Notes under the pieces: model-generated
What the model saw: the letters and a program-made list of their open reading frames with translations, nothing else
Told to the model about the DNA's origin: nothing
Database searches by the model: none
Shown here: one piece after another, positions 26,931 through 35,708 of the stretch
Layout: each line of letters begins with the position of its first letter
How positions within the stretch are numbered: the first letter of the stretch is position 1
From: Salinisphaera sp.
GTDB lineage: Bacteria > Pseudomonadota > Gammaproteobacteria > Nevskiales > Salinisphaeraceae
Assembly (NCBI RefSeq): GCF_002729955.1
Contig: NZ_PBYA01000029.1
Coordinates: 1 to 64,000, forward strand
Reading direction: 5' to 3'
DNA: 64,000 nucleotides
Made by a program: the position numbers and the translations under genes

Positions 26931-27917
26931 GTGGGCGCCCGTGCGTTGACGGCCCTGCGACGGCTGTCGCTGCTGGTTGTTATCGTTGCCCTGTCCGGCT
27001 GTGTAGTCGTTTCGCCGTTTGGCCGCGGCGACAACGACCTGCATGAAGCCACCGTCCAGGGTGAGGGCCACAGCAAGATTCTGTGGCTGCCGGTATCGGG
27101 CTTCATCTCCGATGCCCCCTCGCAGCGCGCGCTGGGACTGGTACAGCAGCCCTCGACGCTGGCCACGATCAGCCGCGCGCTCGACAAGGCGGCCGAGGAC
27201 GATGCCATCGGCGCGGTGGTACTGCGGATCAACAGCCCCGGCGGCACCGTGGCCGCCGCCGACGAAATCCATGCCCGGATCGCGCGCTATCGCCGCGAAA
27301 CCGGCGTACCGGTGATCGCGAGCTTTGGCGGCGTGGCCGCGTCCGGCGGCTACTACGTGGCGATGGCGGCCGATTCCATGATCGCCCAGCCGACCTCCAT
27401 CACCGGCTCCATCGGCGTCATCATTCCGGGCGTGAACGCCAGCGGCCTGCTCGACAAGATCGGCGTGGAAAACGCCAGCTATGTGAGCGCGCAACACAAG
27501 GACATCATGTCGCCGCTGCGCGATGCCACGCCCGAGGAGCGCGCCATCATTCAGACCGTGGTGGATTCGCTGTTCGCGCGTTTCGTGAGCGTCGTCGAAG
27601 CCGGGCGCCCGGATCTGGACCGGGCCCATCTCGACGAAATCACCGACGGGCGCATCTTTGCAGCGGACGATGCCCTGCGGCTCGGCCTGATCGACAGGAT
27701 CGGCCATATCGATGACGTACTGGCCTTGGCGCGCGAAGCCGCCGGCACGGATTCCGCCCGGGTGATCCGCTACTACCAGGGCCGCAACGCGCCGACCTCG
27801 ATCCTGTCGGAAACCGCCGCCGCGGGCGGGCTGCGATTACAGGCGGGCGGCATGCCGGTCGATCTGTCGTTCGAGAGCCAGGCGGCAGCCCAGCCGCTCT
27901 ATCTCTGGCGGCCCTAG
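26931..27917 (+). CDS. Signal peptide peptidase SppA-type S49 serine protease (lipoprotein)
   Basis: 328 residues, GTG start one base after the previous stop. Signal peptide ends in lipobox LSGC (21-24), unusual for SppA, which is normally a membrane-anchored protein. The S49 core has RINSPGGTVAA, the nucleophile serine in FGGVAASGGYYVA (residue 138) and a lysine at 190 (SAQHKDIMS). The 52-residue spacing equals that of the Ser/Lys dyad I recall for Bacillus SppA. Likely cleaves remnant signal peptides or misplaced proteins at the membrane. The TAG stop is also the insertion point of the MITE-like element. Confidence 0.88.
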   Translation: MGARALTALRRLSLLVVIVALSGCVVVSPFGRGDNDLHEATVQGEGHSKILWLPVSGFISDAPSQRALGLVQQPSTLATISRALDKAAEDDAIGAVVLRINSPGGTVAAADEIHARIARYRRETGVPVIASFGGVAASGGYYVAMAADSMIAQPTSITGSIGVIIPGVNASGLLDKIGVENASYVSAQHKDIMSPLRDATPEERAIIQTVVDSLFARFVSVVEAGRPDLDRAHLDEITDGRIFAADDALRLGLIDRIGHIDDVLALAREAAGTDSARVIRYYQGRNAPTSILSETAAAGGLRLQAGGMPVDLSFESQAAAQPLYLWRP

Positions 27918-28195
27918 GGCATGTCGTCATGAGATAAGGCGGCGCATCGGCAGCCAAGCGCCGGCAAGACAAGGCATCGCGAGCGTCGCGTGGTTGTTCC
28001 ACGTAAGCGAACGATAACGCCGGATTGCCGGGGCTTGGCGGCCGACCGATCGTTATTCGTTGGGGGGTTGCCCGCGTCGGACGCGCCATGCGGCGTTGCG
28101 GACCTTGACCGTGGCCGGCCACGCTCGTCGGCCCGCGCCTTGCCTGACACGCCCGATGCGGGCAATGCGACGTCATATCTCATGACGACACGCCC
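27917..28195. mobile_element. 279-bp MITE-like element, long form
   Basis: Terminal inverted repeats GGGCATGTCGTCATGAGATA (left) and GGGCGTGTCGTCATGAGATA (right, read inward) match at 19 of 20 bases. Both ends are flanked by TA (27915-27916 and 28196-28197), consistent with a TA target duplication. No transposase gene fits inside. A second, internal end-like copy (GGGCGTGTCAGGCAAGGCGC, read inward at about 28154) lies 41 bases inside the right end. It corresponds to the right end of the 61-bp relative at 55080-55140. The left boundary uses the G of the upstream TAG stop. Confidence 0.75.
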
Positions 28196-28215
28196 TAGTT
28201 CTGTCGAACCGCGAT

Positions 28216-30732
28216 TTACTCGGCGGCTTTGCTCGCCCCACCAGCGGCGCTGCCATCGCTGCCGTCATCGAGATGCGGCAGCGAGGTGAGATGAGCCAGC
28301 GACTGGCGCAGGTCGGCGCCAAGCAGCTGCAGCGCATGCTCGGCCACGTCGCGTAGCGCCGGGTCGATCGCCAGCTGGCTGCCCTGCGGATGCAGCAGCC
28401 CAACGCGCACCAGCGTTTGCAGATGATTGCGAAACAGCCGCGAATCGAAGAACTCGGGGCTGTTGCGCCCGGTCAGGATCGCCATGCGTTCGGCCATGAG
28501 CTGACATTGGCGCTCGAAGCGGCCGCGCTCGACGTGGCCCTCTTCGAGATTGTGGCTGAGCAGCATCACCGTCATGGCATAGCGTTCGAGTGATTCACGC
28601 ATGATGCGCGCCAGGCTCATCAGGGCCGCGAATTCGCGCGTGCCCGCCTCGGGGCGCAGCAGCCGGCCATGCTCGTCGGCCCGTATCAGGCCGCATTCCA
28701 ACAGGCCGTCGATCGATTCATTCAAGGCGACGCGCGCCTGCTCGGGCGGCCAGCGCAAGAACAGTTCCGAGGCCAGCAGCGGATACAACTCGACGGCGTC
28801 GTCGAGCAGCCGCGCTCGCCCGCAGGACTCGGCATGGGCAAGGAAATTGGCGACCAGCGACGGCAGCGCAAACAGATGCATGACGTTATTGCGCGTATAG
28901 GTCAGCAATACCGCCTGTCGTGACTCCACGGTGAGCACATCGCCCCAGGCATGCGGCACCCGCACCAGGCGCATCATCGGTTCCGCCTCGGCGAGCAGCT
29001 CGCGCCCATCGGTCTGTTCGGGGGCGGTGGCATCGCGTGAATAAGGGCAGCGCCGTGCCAGTTCGGCGAGCAGGGCCAGGGTATCCACCATTTCGTCTTC
29101 GGCAACGGCCTTCTGGGGGCTGCCCAGCAGCACCAGCGAGGCCAGGCCCGTGGCATTGAGCGTGGCGGTGGCATTGATGCTTTCCATCACCCGCTCGGCC
29201 AGGTTCGCGACGAACTCCTGCAGCCAGTTCGGGCGTGCATCCATTTCCAGGCCGCGCATGCGCTCGCGCCAGTCCGGCAGATGGCTATCGGCATAGGCCT
29301 GCAGGTCGATCGGTTCGCCGAACGACACGAACACCCGCCCGTATTTGCGCTTCAGCACCTTGGTCGAGCCGCGCACCAGGTCGCCCATCGACTCGCCTTT
29401 CTTGACCCGGGTACCGCGCAGCTCGTCGAAGTACTTGTTGACCTCCATGACCCGGTCGTAGCCGATATAGACGGGCACGATCGCCGCCGGCGCGCCCTTG
29501 CCGCCCAGCGCGCTGGTCACCGCCATCGACAGCATGCCCGTCTTGGGCGACAGCAGCCGCCCGGTCCGACTGCGTCCGCCTTCGGGGTAGAACTTCATGG
29601 GCTGGCCGCGCTGGATGAGCGCATCCACATAGGCTCGGAAGACGGCGGTATAAAGCCGGTCGCCCTTGAAGCTGCGGCGCAGGTAGAACGCACCGCAGCG
29701 GCGCAACAGCGCGCCGACCGGCCAGAAGTTGAGGTTCACGCCGGCCGCGATCTGCGGCAGCGCCAGGCCTTCCTTATAGAGGATGTAGGAGACCAGCAGA
29801 TAGTCCATATGACTGCGGTGCGAGGGCAGATAGATGACCTCGCGCCGGTCGTGGGTGGTCGCACGCAGGCGGGCGAGATGACGAACATCCACGCCGTCGT
29901 AGATCCGGTGCCACAGCCAGGTCAGCACCCGCAGCATGAAGCCGATGGCGATATTCGAGTAGTCGGCCGCGATCTCGTTGGCATAGTCGCGTGCCCGGGC
30001 CCGGGCCGCGTCGGTGCTTACCTTGTCGCGGCGGGCCGAATCCTCGATGGCCTGTTGCACATCGGCGTCGGCGAGCAGGGAATTGATCAGCTGACTGCGA
30101 CGCGACAACGCCGGGCCGAGCGTGGCCGCGCGCTGGCGGCGAAAATGAATACGCAGCACGCGTACGAGCTTGCGCACCATCAGATCGGGCGCTGCGGACT
30201 CGGCCTCGTCGAGAAACCCTCGGTAATCGAGGGGCTGGCCGAAATGCACCAGCGTGTTGTGGCCGTTCGCCAGCACGATCAGCAGTTTGCGAAGCCGCCC
30301 GCTGCGCTCGCTGTCGGCAAAGAGGATACGAAACAGCGACGTTTCCTTGACCGGATTGCGCCCCCAGAACACCGATACCGGCACCAGCTGCACATCGTAG
30401 TTCTGGTCGTGCAGGCCACGCGAAACGATACGGTGCAGATCGGCCCGTTCGCCGCGGCGCCCGGACGGTAACGCCACCACCATCGAACGCTGCATGCTCG
30501 GCATACCGTGGGTCGCCAGATAAGGCCTCGGCAGGCCCCGCTCGGCGCATACGGCTTCGAGGGCCAGCCAGTCCATGACGCTGGCCACCGGCAGCACATA
30601 GCAGACCGGCTTGTCGCGATCGAGGGCGAGCTCGGACAGATCCGACGGCGAGGCATGCGTATTGATCCATGCACGAACCGGCCAGCGCAGCAACGGCGTG
30701 AACAGCGACAGGATCCGTAGAAGCCAGGCCAT
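28216..30732 (-). CDS. plsB: Glycerol-3-phosphate 1-O-acyltransferase
   Basis: Inner-membrane enzyme that acylates glycerol-3-phosphate with acyl-CoA or acyl-ACP, the first step of phospholipid synthesis. 838 residues, close to the E. coli enzyme. The acyltransferase motif HRSHMD places the catalytic pair at H305 and D310, nearly the same numbering as in E. coli; FYPEGGRSRTG and VPVYIGYD are the other conserved blocks. The first 16 residues are hydrophobic. Its ATG directly follows the stop of the kinase-like gene, last in the five-gene lipid operon. Confidence 0.97.
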   Translation of the reverse strand: MAWLLRILSLFTPLLRWPVRAWINTHASPSDLSELALDRDKPVCYVLPVASVMDWLALEAVCAERGLPRPYLATHGMPSMQRSMVVALPSGRRGERADLHRIVSRGLHDQNYDVQLVPVSVFWGRNPVKETSLFRILFADSERSGRLRKLLIVLANGHNTLVHFGQPLDYRGFLDEAESAAPDLMVRKLVRVLRIHFRRQRAATLGPALSRRSQLINSLLADADVQQAIEDSARRDKVSTDAARARARDYANEIAADYSNIAIGFMLRVLTWLWHRIYDGVDVRHLARLRATTHDRREVIYLPSHRSHMDYLLVSYILYKEGLALPQIAAGVNLNFWPVGALLRRCGAFYLRRSFKGDRLYTAVFRAYVDALIQRGQPMKFYPEGGRSRTGRLLSPKTGMLSMAVTSALGGKGAPAAIVPVYIGYDRVMEVNKYFDELRGTRVKKGESMGDLVRGSTKVLKRKYGRVFVSFGEPIDLQAYADSHLPDWRERMRGLEMDARPNWLQEFVANLAERVMESINATATLNATGLASLVLLGSPQKAVAEDEMVDTLALLAELARRCPYSRDATAPEQTDGRELLAEAEPMMRLVRVPHAWGDVLTVESRQAVLLTYTRNNVMHLFALPSLVANFLAHAESCGRARLLDDAVELYPLLASELFLRWPPEQARVALNESIDGLLECGLIRADEHGRLLRPEAGTREFAALMSLARIMRESLERYAMTVMLLSHNLEEGHVERGRFERQCQLMAERMAILTGRNSPEFFDSRLFRNHLQTLVRVGLLHPQGSQLAIDPALRDVAEHALQLLGADLRQSLAHLTSLPHLDDGSDGSAAGGASKAAE

Positions 30733-31428
30733 TCAGGAACCTACAAAATAACGCACGATCGAGCGGGTACGCTCGCCGATGCCACGGGCGATACGCTCGA
30801 CCGGGCCACGCTCTTCGAGCAGGGCACGATCCCGGGCGGTGGCCAGCTGCGGGGCAAAGCGCACACGCAGTTTGGCCAGGGCGCTTTCGTCGGCACCCAC
30901 GAACTGTCGAAACAACCAGTTCCAGGGCAGATTCCAGGCGCCGCCACGACAGACCCGGGCCACGAAATCGACGATATAAGGCTGACCGCCCTCGTCGACC
31001 AGCATATTGCTCGGCGCGCGCAGGTCGCAGTGGGCCACGCCGCGGGCATGCATCTGCTCGACCAGCGCGTCGAGCCGCTCATACGCGGCCTCCGCCGGCT
31101 TGGCCTGGGGCCAGGGCGTGGCCGGCAGATACTCGATGAGCACGCCCCGAGCATCCAGCTGACGATACAGCTTCGGCACGCCCACGATGCCGTCGAGCCG
31201 CCGCAGGGCAGTCGCTTCACGCCAGATCAGTACCGGCGCGATCAGCCGACCGAACCAGCCGGGCGTACGCGCATAGTCCTTGAGCACCGCGCAGGCATCG
31301 CCGTAGACCACGAGCGCGACCTCCGGCTCGGTCTGCCCGCCGCTTTTGTAATAGCGGGTGGCATGCGCATGCAGCTGAGCCCGATCCAGACTTTCGAGCA
31401 TCTGCAGATCCGTCGACTGTACCGCCAT
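30733..31428 (-). CDS. Kinase-fold protein (RIO/KDO-kinase-like)
   Basis: 231 residues with an atypical protein-kinase fold: catalytic HCDLRAPSNMLVDEGG (HxD and N) at about 134-149 and the metal-binding aspartate in YIVDFVARV. The N-lobe lysine is plausibly in ACAVLKDYAR. It resembles lipopolysaccharide-core or RIO-type small kinases. It lies between mlaA and plsB with 10-bp and 0-bp spacings, so a substrate in envelope or lipid metabolism is suggested; activity is unproven. Confidence 0.75.
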   Translation of the reverse strand: MAVQSTDLQMLESLDRAQLHAHATRYYKSGGQTEPEVALVVYGDACAVLKDYARTPGWFGRLIAPVLIWREATALRRLDGIVGVPKLYRQLDARGVLIEYLPATPWPQAKPAEAAYERLDALVEQMHARGVAHCDLRAPSNMLVDEGGQPYIVDFVARVCRGGAWNLPWNWLFRQFVGADESALAKLRVRFAPQLATARDRALLEERGPVERIARGIGERTRSIVRYFVGS

Positions 31429-31438
31429 CGGCGCCGCG

Positions 31439-32191
31439 TCAGCCGGCGTCTTCGTCGTCCGCGCCGGCGTCCTGATACAGCCGTTCCGGCGGCACGTTGC
31501 CGTCGTAGACCGCTTTCAGGCGGTTTTCGAGATAGTAACCGCGCATGAACGCATAGGGATCGAACTGCTGGTTGAGCGTTTCCTCGAACCCGAGCAGGCC
31601 GGCACGGTAATCGATGATCCTGAGCGCACGCAGGCTCCATACAACATAGTCGTAATCGTCATCGACATAGGTGGTCGGATGCAGGAACTGATCGCCGACA
31701 CGACCGGTCAGGTCTCGGCCCGAGCTCGGGCCAAAGAACGGCAGTACCAGGTAGGGGCCCTGGCCCAGCCCCCAGTAACCGAGCGTCTGCCCGAGGTCTT
31801 CGTCCACCTCGGCAACCCCGACCGCACTGGCCACGTCGAACAGTCCGCCAACGCCGGCCGTGGTGTTGATCATCAAACGCCCGAGCGACGTGTTGAACGA
31901 ACCCCACTTGAGCTGCAGGGCGCTGTTGGCAATATTGACCGGCTCACCGAGGTTGTCGAAGAAGTTGCCGACGCTGGTCTGCACGCGATCGGGGGTGACC
32001 TTGTCGTAGCCGCGGGCAACCGGCTGCAGCACGTAGCGGTCGGCCGTGTCGTTGAACTTGTAGACCGCACGGTTGACCGGCTCGATCGGATCCCAGGGGT
32101 CGGACGGCGGGCTGTGCACACAGCCGCCCAGCACTATCAGACACAGAATTCCAGACAGAAACGGCAGCCGTTGCGACAGGCGTGTGGTCAT
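31439..32191 (-). CDS. mlaA: MlaA (VacJ) family outer-membrane lipoprotein
   Basis: 250 residues from ATG 32191. Signal peptide with lipobox LGGC, then the MlaA family opening DPWDPIEPVNRAVYKFND. Further diagnostic strings are NFFDNLGEPVNIANSALQ, MINTTAGVGGLFD and LGYWGLGQGPYLVLPFFGPSS. Family role: removes mislocalised phospholipids from the outer leaflet of the outer membrane with porins and passes them to MlaC. The rest of the mla system is not in the window. Placed among phospholipid acyltransferases. Confidence 0.95.
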   Translation of the reverse strand: MTTRLSQRLPFLSGILCLIVLGGCVHSPPSDPWDPIEPVNRAVYKFNDTADRYVLQPVARGYDKVTPDRVQTSVGNFFDNLGEPVNIANSALQLKWGSFNTSLGRLMINTTAGVGGLFDVASAVGVAEVDEDLGQTLGYWGLGQGPYLVLPFFGPSSGRDLTGRVGDQFLHPTTYVDDDYDYVVWSLRALRIIDYRAGLLGFEETLNQQFDPYAFMRGYYLENRLKAVYDGNVPPERLYQDAGADDEDAG

Positions 32192-32222
32192 TTGATACCT
32201 CGAAGCGGTTACGTGAGGCGAA

Positions 32223-33302
32223 TCACTTCTGGGCTCGATAATGGCCCAGAAGATTCGCCAGCGAATGTTGCGGGGTGAAGTCGAACGTACGTGCAAACAG
32301 CCCGCCATCGATGATCACCGCGTATTTGAAGAAATCGATCAGATAATCCGGCGGCGCATACCGCCCCAGCGCCCGAACCGAGCGCCGTGCCAGCGCCGGC
32401 GGTATCGAGGGCAGAAACAGCCGCCGACACCCGGCCAGCTGCAATGCGTCCTGATACGCCACGTAATCGTCTGGCGCGACATTATATACGCCCGGGTGGT
32501 TACGCTCGAACGAGCGCATCACCGCCTCGGCCATGTCTTCGACATGCAGGAACTGCATCAGCGGCGAAAAACCGAGCAGACAGGGCGCCACCGGCTGGGC
32601 CAGCATGCGGCTGATCTCGTTGTTGATGCCCGGCCCGGCGATATTGCAGGGACGCAGGATCGTGATGTTGAGTTCGGGGTTCTTGTAGAGATGGATATTG
32701 AACAGATTTTCCAGCTCGACCGCGTCCACCACCTCGGGCATGAGGTTGGCCGCGCGCATGGGGTATTCCTCGTCGATGAGCGAGGGGTTGCGCGCGTCCG
32801 CGCCGTAGACATGGAAGGTGGATAGCGCGACCACCTTCTCCACGCCGTATTTCAACGCCAGGCGCAGCAATCGGGCGGTGCCCACCACATTCGCCGAATA
32901 GCGTCGGTTGCGCGTCGACTGGGTGAAGCGAATCCGGCCCAGATGGATGATGCCCATGAAACCGTGCTCGCGGAAAACGTCCTCGAACGGCCACTGGTTG
33001 AAGTCGACCACATAGTCGACGGTGTCCGGATAATCTGCCTGCAGGCCGCGAAACTCGACGCCGACCACGTCGTAGTTCTCCTTGAGCAGCGCGATCACGT
33101 GCTGGGCCAGCGCCCCGGCTGCACCGGTGACCAGCACCTTGCCGCGGGCATTGCTGCCAATACCGGCGGCCGACTGCTTCGTTTTCGGCGTCGCGGGCTC
33201 ACTCTGGCGCCGCGCCGGGGTCTTGCGCCTGGGGGTCGACTTCTTGTCCTGTGCTTTCTGCGCGCTGCTGTCTTCGTTGTCGGACTCGTTCGACTGGCTC
33301 AT
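32223..33302 (-). CDS. NAD-dependent epimerase/extended SDR protein
   Basis: 359 residues from ATG 33302. A basic, S/T/K-rich N-terminal tail of about 50 residues (KKSTPRRKTPARRQSEP) precedes an extended-SDR Rossmann domain (VLVTGAAGALAQHV). VVALSTFHVYGADA and ILRPCNIAGPGINNEISRM follow. The classical YxxxK is not obvious, so catalysis may be altered or it may only bind nucleotide. It overlaps the stop of the acyltransferase gene (TGATG), a pairing seen in other proteobacteria to my memory. Substrate unknown. Confidence 0.8.
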   Translation of the reverse strand: MSQSNESDNEDSSAQKAQDKKSTPRRKTPARRQSEPATPKTKQSAAGIGSNARGKVLVTGAAGALAQHVIALLKENYDVVGVEFRGLQADYPDTVDYVVDFNQWPFEDVFREHGFMGIIHLGRIRFTQSTRNRRYSANVVGTARLLRLALKYGVEKVVALSTFHVYGADARNPSLIDEEYPMRAANLMPEVVDAVELENLFNIHLYKNPELNITILRPCNIAGPGINNEISRMLAQPVAPCLLGFSPLMQFLHVEDMAEAVMRSFERNHPGVYNVAPDDYVAYQDALQLAGCRRLFLPSIPPALARRSVRALGRYAPPDYLIDFFKYAVIIDGGLFARTFDFTPQHSLANLLGHYRAQK

Positions 33303-34120
33303 CAGAAAATACTCTTGCGCTGGGCAATGCCGGTATCGATAAGGTCGCGAATGGCGTCCTTGACCTCTTCCACCCGCCATTCGACGTCGCGCTCGTTGCG
33401 GGCATCGTTGGCGAAATGCATCGGCTTGCCGAAGTTCAGAAACACCCGAGCCGGCAGCGGCACGAGCGGCGCAAACGGGAAATACGGCATGCCCAGCATG
33501 CGCGCCAGCGGCTTGATGTTCACCAGCGACGGCATGGTTTCTTCACAGCCGACCACGCCCACCGGCACGATCGGCGTATTGTGCTCCATGGCCAGATGCA
33601 TGAACCCGTGGCCGAAACGCTGCAGCTGATAGCGCAGCCGATAGGGCTTGCCCGAGCCGCGAATACCCTCGGGAAACACGACGATGGCTTCATCGCGTTC
33701 GAGCATCTTGCCGCAGTTCTTCGGGTCGCCGATCACCCCGCCCACCGAGTTCATCCAGTTGCCCAGAAACGGCACCGAGGGGAACCAGCGCTCGATCATG
33801 GAGCGCGGCAGGCGCGCGTTTTCCGACTTGTTGGCCACGGCGAAGCTCACCATCACCCCGTCCAGCGGCAACTGGCCACTGTGGTTGCCCACGATCAGCA
33901 GGCGCCCCTGGCCGGGGATATGCTCAAGACCCTGGGCCTGCACCCGGAAATAGTTCTGGTAGAGCCAGCGCACCGCGGTGAAGGTGATCTTGGCGGTATC
34001 GGGATTGAGCCCCCAGGGGTCGTAGCCCTGGCTGCCGATGTTGTGTTTGGGCAAAGCATCGACCAACTGGTCGACATCGCGGCCTACCGTCCGCGGCTTG
34101 AGAAACTGCCGGGTGCGCAT
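33302..34120 (-). CDS. Lysophospholipid acyltransferase family protein (PlsC-like)
   Basis: 272 residues from ATG 34120, with Shine-Dalgarno GAGGAG; longer track start rejected. Acyltransferase motif I is NHSGQLPLDG (HxxxxxD spacing slightly unlike the standard HX4D), and motif III is VFPEGIRGSGKP. TPIVPVGVVG is motif IV. Probably transfers acyl groups to a glycerolipid or hydroxyl acceptor at the inner membrane. First gene of the operon acyltransferase, SDR, mlaA, kinase, plsB. Divergent from parB. Confidence 0.85.
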   Translation of the reverse strand: MRTRQFLKPRTVGRDVDQLVDALPKHNIGSQGYDPWGLNPDTAKITFTAVRWLYQNYFRVQAQGLEHIPGQGRLLIVGNHSGQLPLDGVMVSFAVANKSENARLPRSMIERWFPSVPFLGNWMNSVGGVIGDPKNCGKMLERDEAIVVFPEGIRGSGKPYRLRYQLQRFGHGFMHLAMEHNTPIVPVGVVGCEETMPSLVNIKPLARMLGMPYFPFAPLVPLPARVFLNFGKPMHFANDARNERDVEWRVEEVKDAIRDLIDTGIAQRKSIF

Positions 34121-34241
34121 GCTGACTCCTCGCACGAAGCGACGCGTTATAAAGGCGCGCCTTTTGGTCTTACACTGGCGCCAATGCTTTGAGCTTAGCA
34201 CGCAGATTGACCGTGCCGAGCCTGTTTCCAGGCCTGCTTCG

Positions 34242-35069
34242 ATGACCGACTCCCTCCCTGCTGCCGAGGCCGATGCCCGCCGCGTCGTGCCCATCAGTAT
34301 CGAACTGATCCGCCCGGGCGCCAGCCAGGCCCGTACCGTGTTCGAAAACGATGGCATCGACGAACTTGCGGCCTCGATCGCCACCTCGGGGGTGATTCAA
34401 CCCGTGGTGGTCTGTGGCAGCCACGCCCGCGGCTATGAGCTGCTGGCCGGCGAGCGTCGCTGGCGTGCCGCCCAGCGTGCGGGCCTGAGCGAACTGCCCG
34501 CGATCGTGCGCAACGACCTCGACGCCGCCCAGGCCGCGGTGCTTGGGCTGATCGAGAATCTCCAGCGCGAGTCGCTGGGCGTCATGGATACCGCCCACGG
34601 CCTGGCCCGGCTATGCGAGGACCATGGGCTCACCCATGACGCCGTTGCCCGTCGTATCGGCAAATCCCGTGTCTATGTCACCAACTATCTGCGCCTGCGC
34701 CAGCTGGCCGCGCCGGTACAGCGGCATCTGGATGCCGGCGAGCTCAATCTCGGCCACGCCAAGATCCTCGCCGGACTGAACGAAACCACCCAGATCGCGC
34801 TGGCTCGCGAGGCGGCGAAAAAACGCATGAGCGTGCGCCAGCTCGAACAGGCGGCACGGCGTTCGGCGCAGCCGCATGTTGCGCCGGCGCCCGGCAGCGG
34901 TGCGGACAATGGTATGGCCGAACTGGAAACGCGGCTGGCCGAACACGTCGGCAATACGGTCAGAATCGACTACGACGCCGAGCGGCGCCGCGGCGAGCTA
35001 CGTATCGCCTTTCACGATCTCGACGAATTCGACGGCCTGCTGGCCCGTCTGGGTTTTACGTCGGAGTGA
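34242..35069 (+). CDS. ParB/Spo0J-family protein without adjacent parA
   Basis: 275 residues from ATG 34242. N-terminal ParB/Srx domain with IRPGASQARTVF and the CTP-binding-type motifs GYELLAGERRWRAA and LGLIENLQRESL. A helix-turn-helix DNA-binding domain follows (THDAVARRIGKSRVYVTNYLRL), then a C-terminal dimerisation region. Normal length for chromosomal ParB. No parA, gidAB or parS precedes it, so this is either the chromosomal ParB separated from its partner or an orphan ParB-like nucleoid protein. Confidence 0.85.
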   Translation: MTDSLPAAEADARRVVPISIELIRPGASQARTVFENDGIDELAASIATSGVIQPVVVCGSHARGYELLAGERRWRAAQRAGLSELPAIVRNDLDAAQAAVLGLIENLQRESLGVMDTAHGLARLCEDHGLTHDAVARRIGKSRVYVTNYLRLRQLAAPVQRHLDAGELNLGHAKILAGLNETTQIALAREAAKKRMSVRQLEQAARRSAQPHVAPAPGSGADNGMAELETRLAEHVGNTVRIDYDAERRRGELRIAFHDLDEFDGLLARLGFTSE

Positions 35070-35100
35070 CAGCACAACGGCCGCCCGGGCGAGACTCGAA

Positions 35101-35283
35101 CTAGCGGCGCGGGCCGTTGCTGGGGCCGCGCGTCTTCTTGACCGCGCCCATCAGGCCGAAGCCAATGATCACCGCCACGCCCACGCCAATCCACACAGGC
35201 GGCGCGCTCAGTGCGTAGGCCCCGTAGGCCAGCGCGCCGGCGACGATGACGATACCAATCATGTAGATCGCAAAATTCGACAT
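35101..35283 (-). CDS. Small two-helix membrane protein, unknown
   Basis: 60 residues from ATG 35283, preceded by GGGAG. Two hydrophobic segments (about 4-24 and 27-45) and a basic tail (KKTRGPSNGPRR). Similar very small membrane proteins are common in proteobacteria, but their role is unknown. Lies between parB (convergent) and the cytochrome genes (same strand, 45-bp gap). Confidence 0.65.
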   Translation of the reverse strand: MSNFAIYMIGIVIVAGALAYGAYALSAPPVWIGVGVAVIIGFGLMGAVKKTRGPSNGPRR

Positions 35284-35328
35284 CGACAACTCCCCGGTAC
35301 GAGGCGCACGTGGCGCCCGAATGCGTTT

Positions 35329-35691
35329 TTATTCAGCCGTCGCCGTATGCAGCGGGCTGCTTTGTTTGCTGTAGTAGCGGGCCAGTGCCTTGATCTGCGC
35401 GTCGCTCATACCCTGAACCTGACCGGCCATGATCGCGTTTTCGCGGTCGCCGTCGCGGTAGGCCTTGATCGTATGCACCAGATAATCCTGGTGCTGGCCG
35501 GCGATAATCGGGAAGTTCGGCGTCTGCGATACGCCGTTCTTGCCATGACAGCTGGCACAGGTCTGGGTGGTCTGCGATACCCAGTCGTTGCCGGCCGGCT
35601 TGTCGTTGCCGTGATCTTCCTGGGCGGCAAGCGAACCAGCAAAACCGAACAGCGCCAGACAGATCAAACCGCGTGAAACTGCATGCCTCAT
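35329..35691 (-). CDS. Periplasmic c-type cytochrome
   Basis: 120 residues from ATG 35691. Signal peptide (LICLALFGFAGSLAAQ), haem-binding CASCH, and a distal methionine candidate in AIMAGQVQGMSDAQIKALARYYS. Class I monohaem cytochrome of the c4/c5 half type. Seventeen bases downstream of a similar cytochrome gene; the pair resembles a split diheme cytochrome c4. Likely an electron shuttle to a terminal oxidase (inference). Confidence 0.88.
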   Translation of the reverse strand: MRHAVSRGLICLALFGFAGSLAAQEDHGNDKPAGNDWVSQTTQTCASCHGKNGVSQTPNFPIIAGQHQDYLVHTIKAYRDGDRENAIMAGQVQGMSDAQIKALARYYSKQSSPLHTATAE

Positions 35692-35708
35692 CGTAATACG
35701 CCCCGCCA

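Noticed and set aside
27991-28010. parS-like string TGTTCCACGTAAGC inside the MITE-like element
   Set aside because: Matches only one half of the parS consensus and is far from parB.
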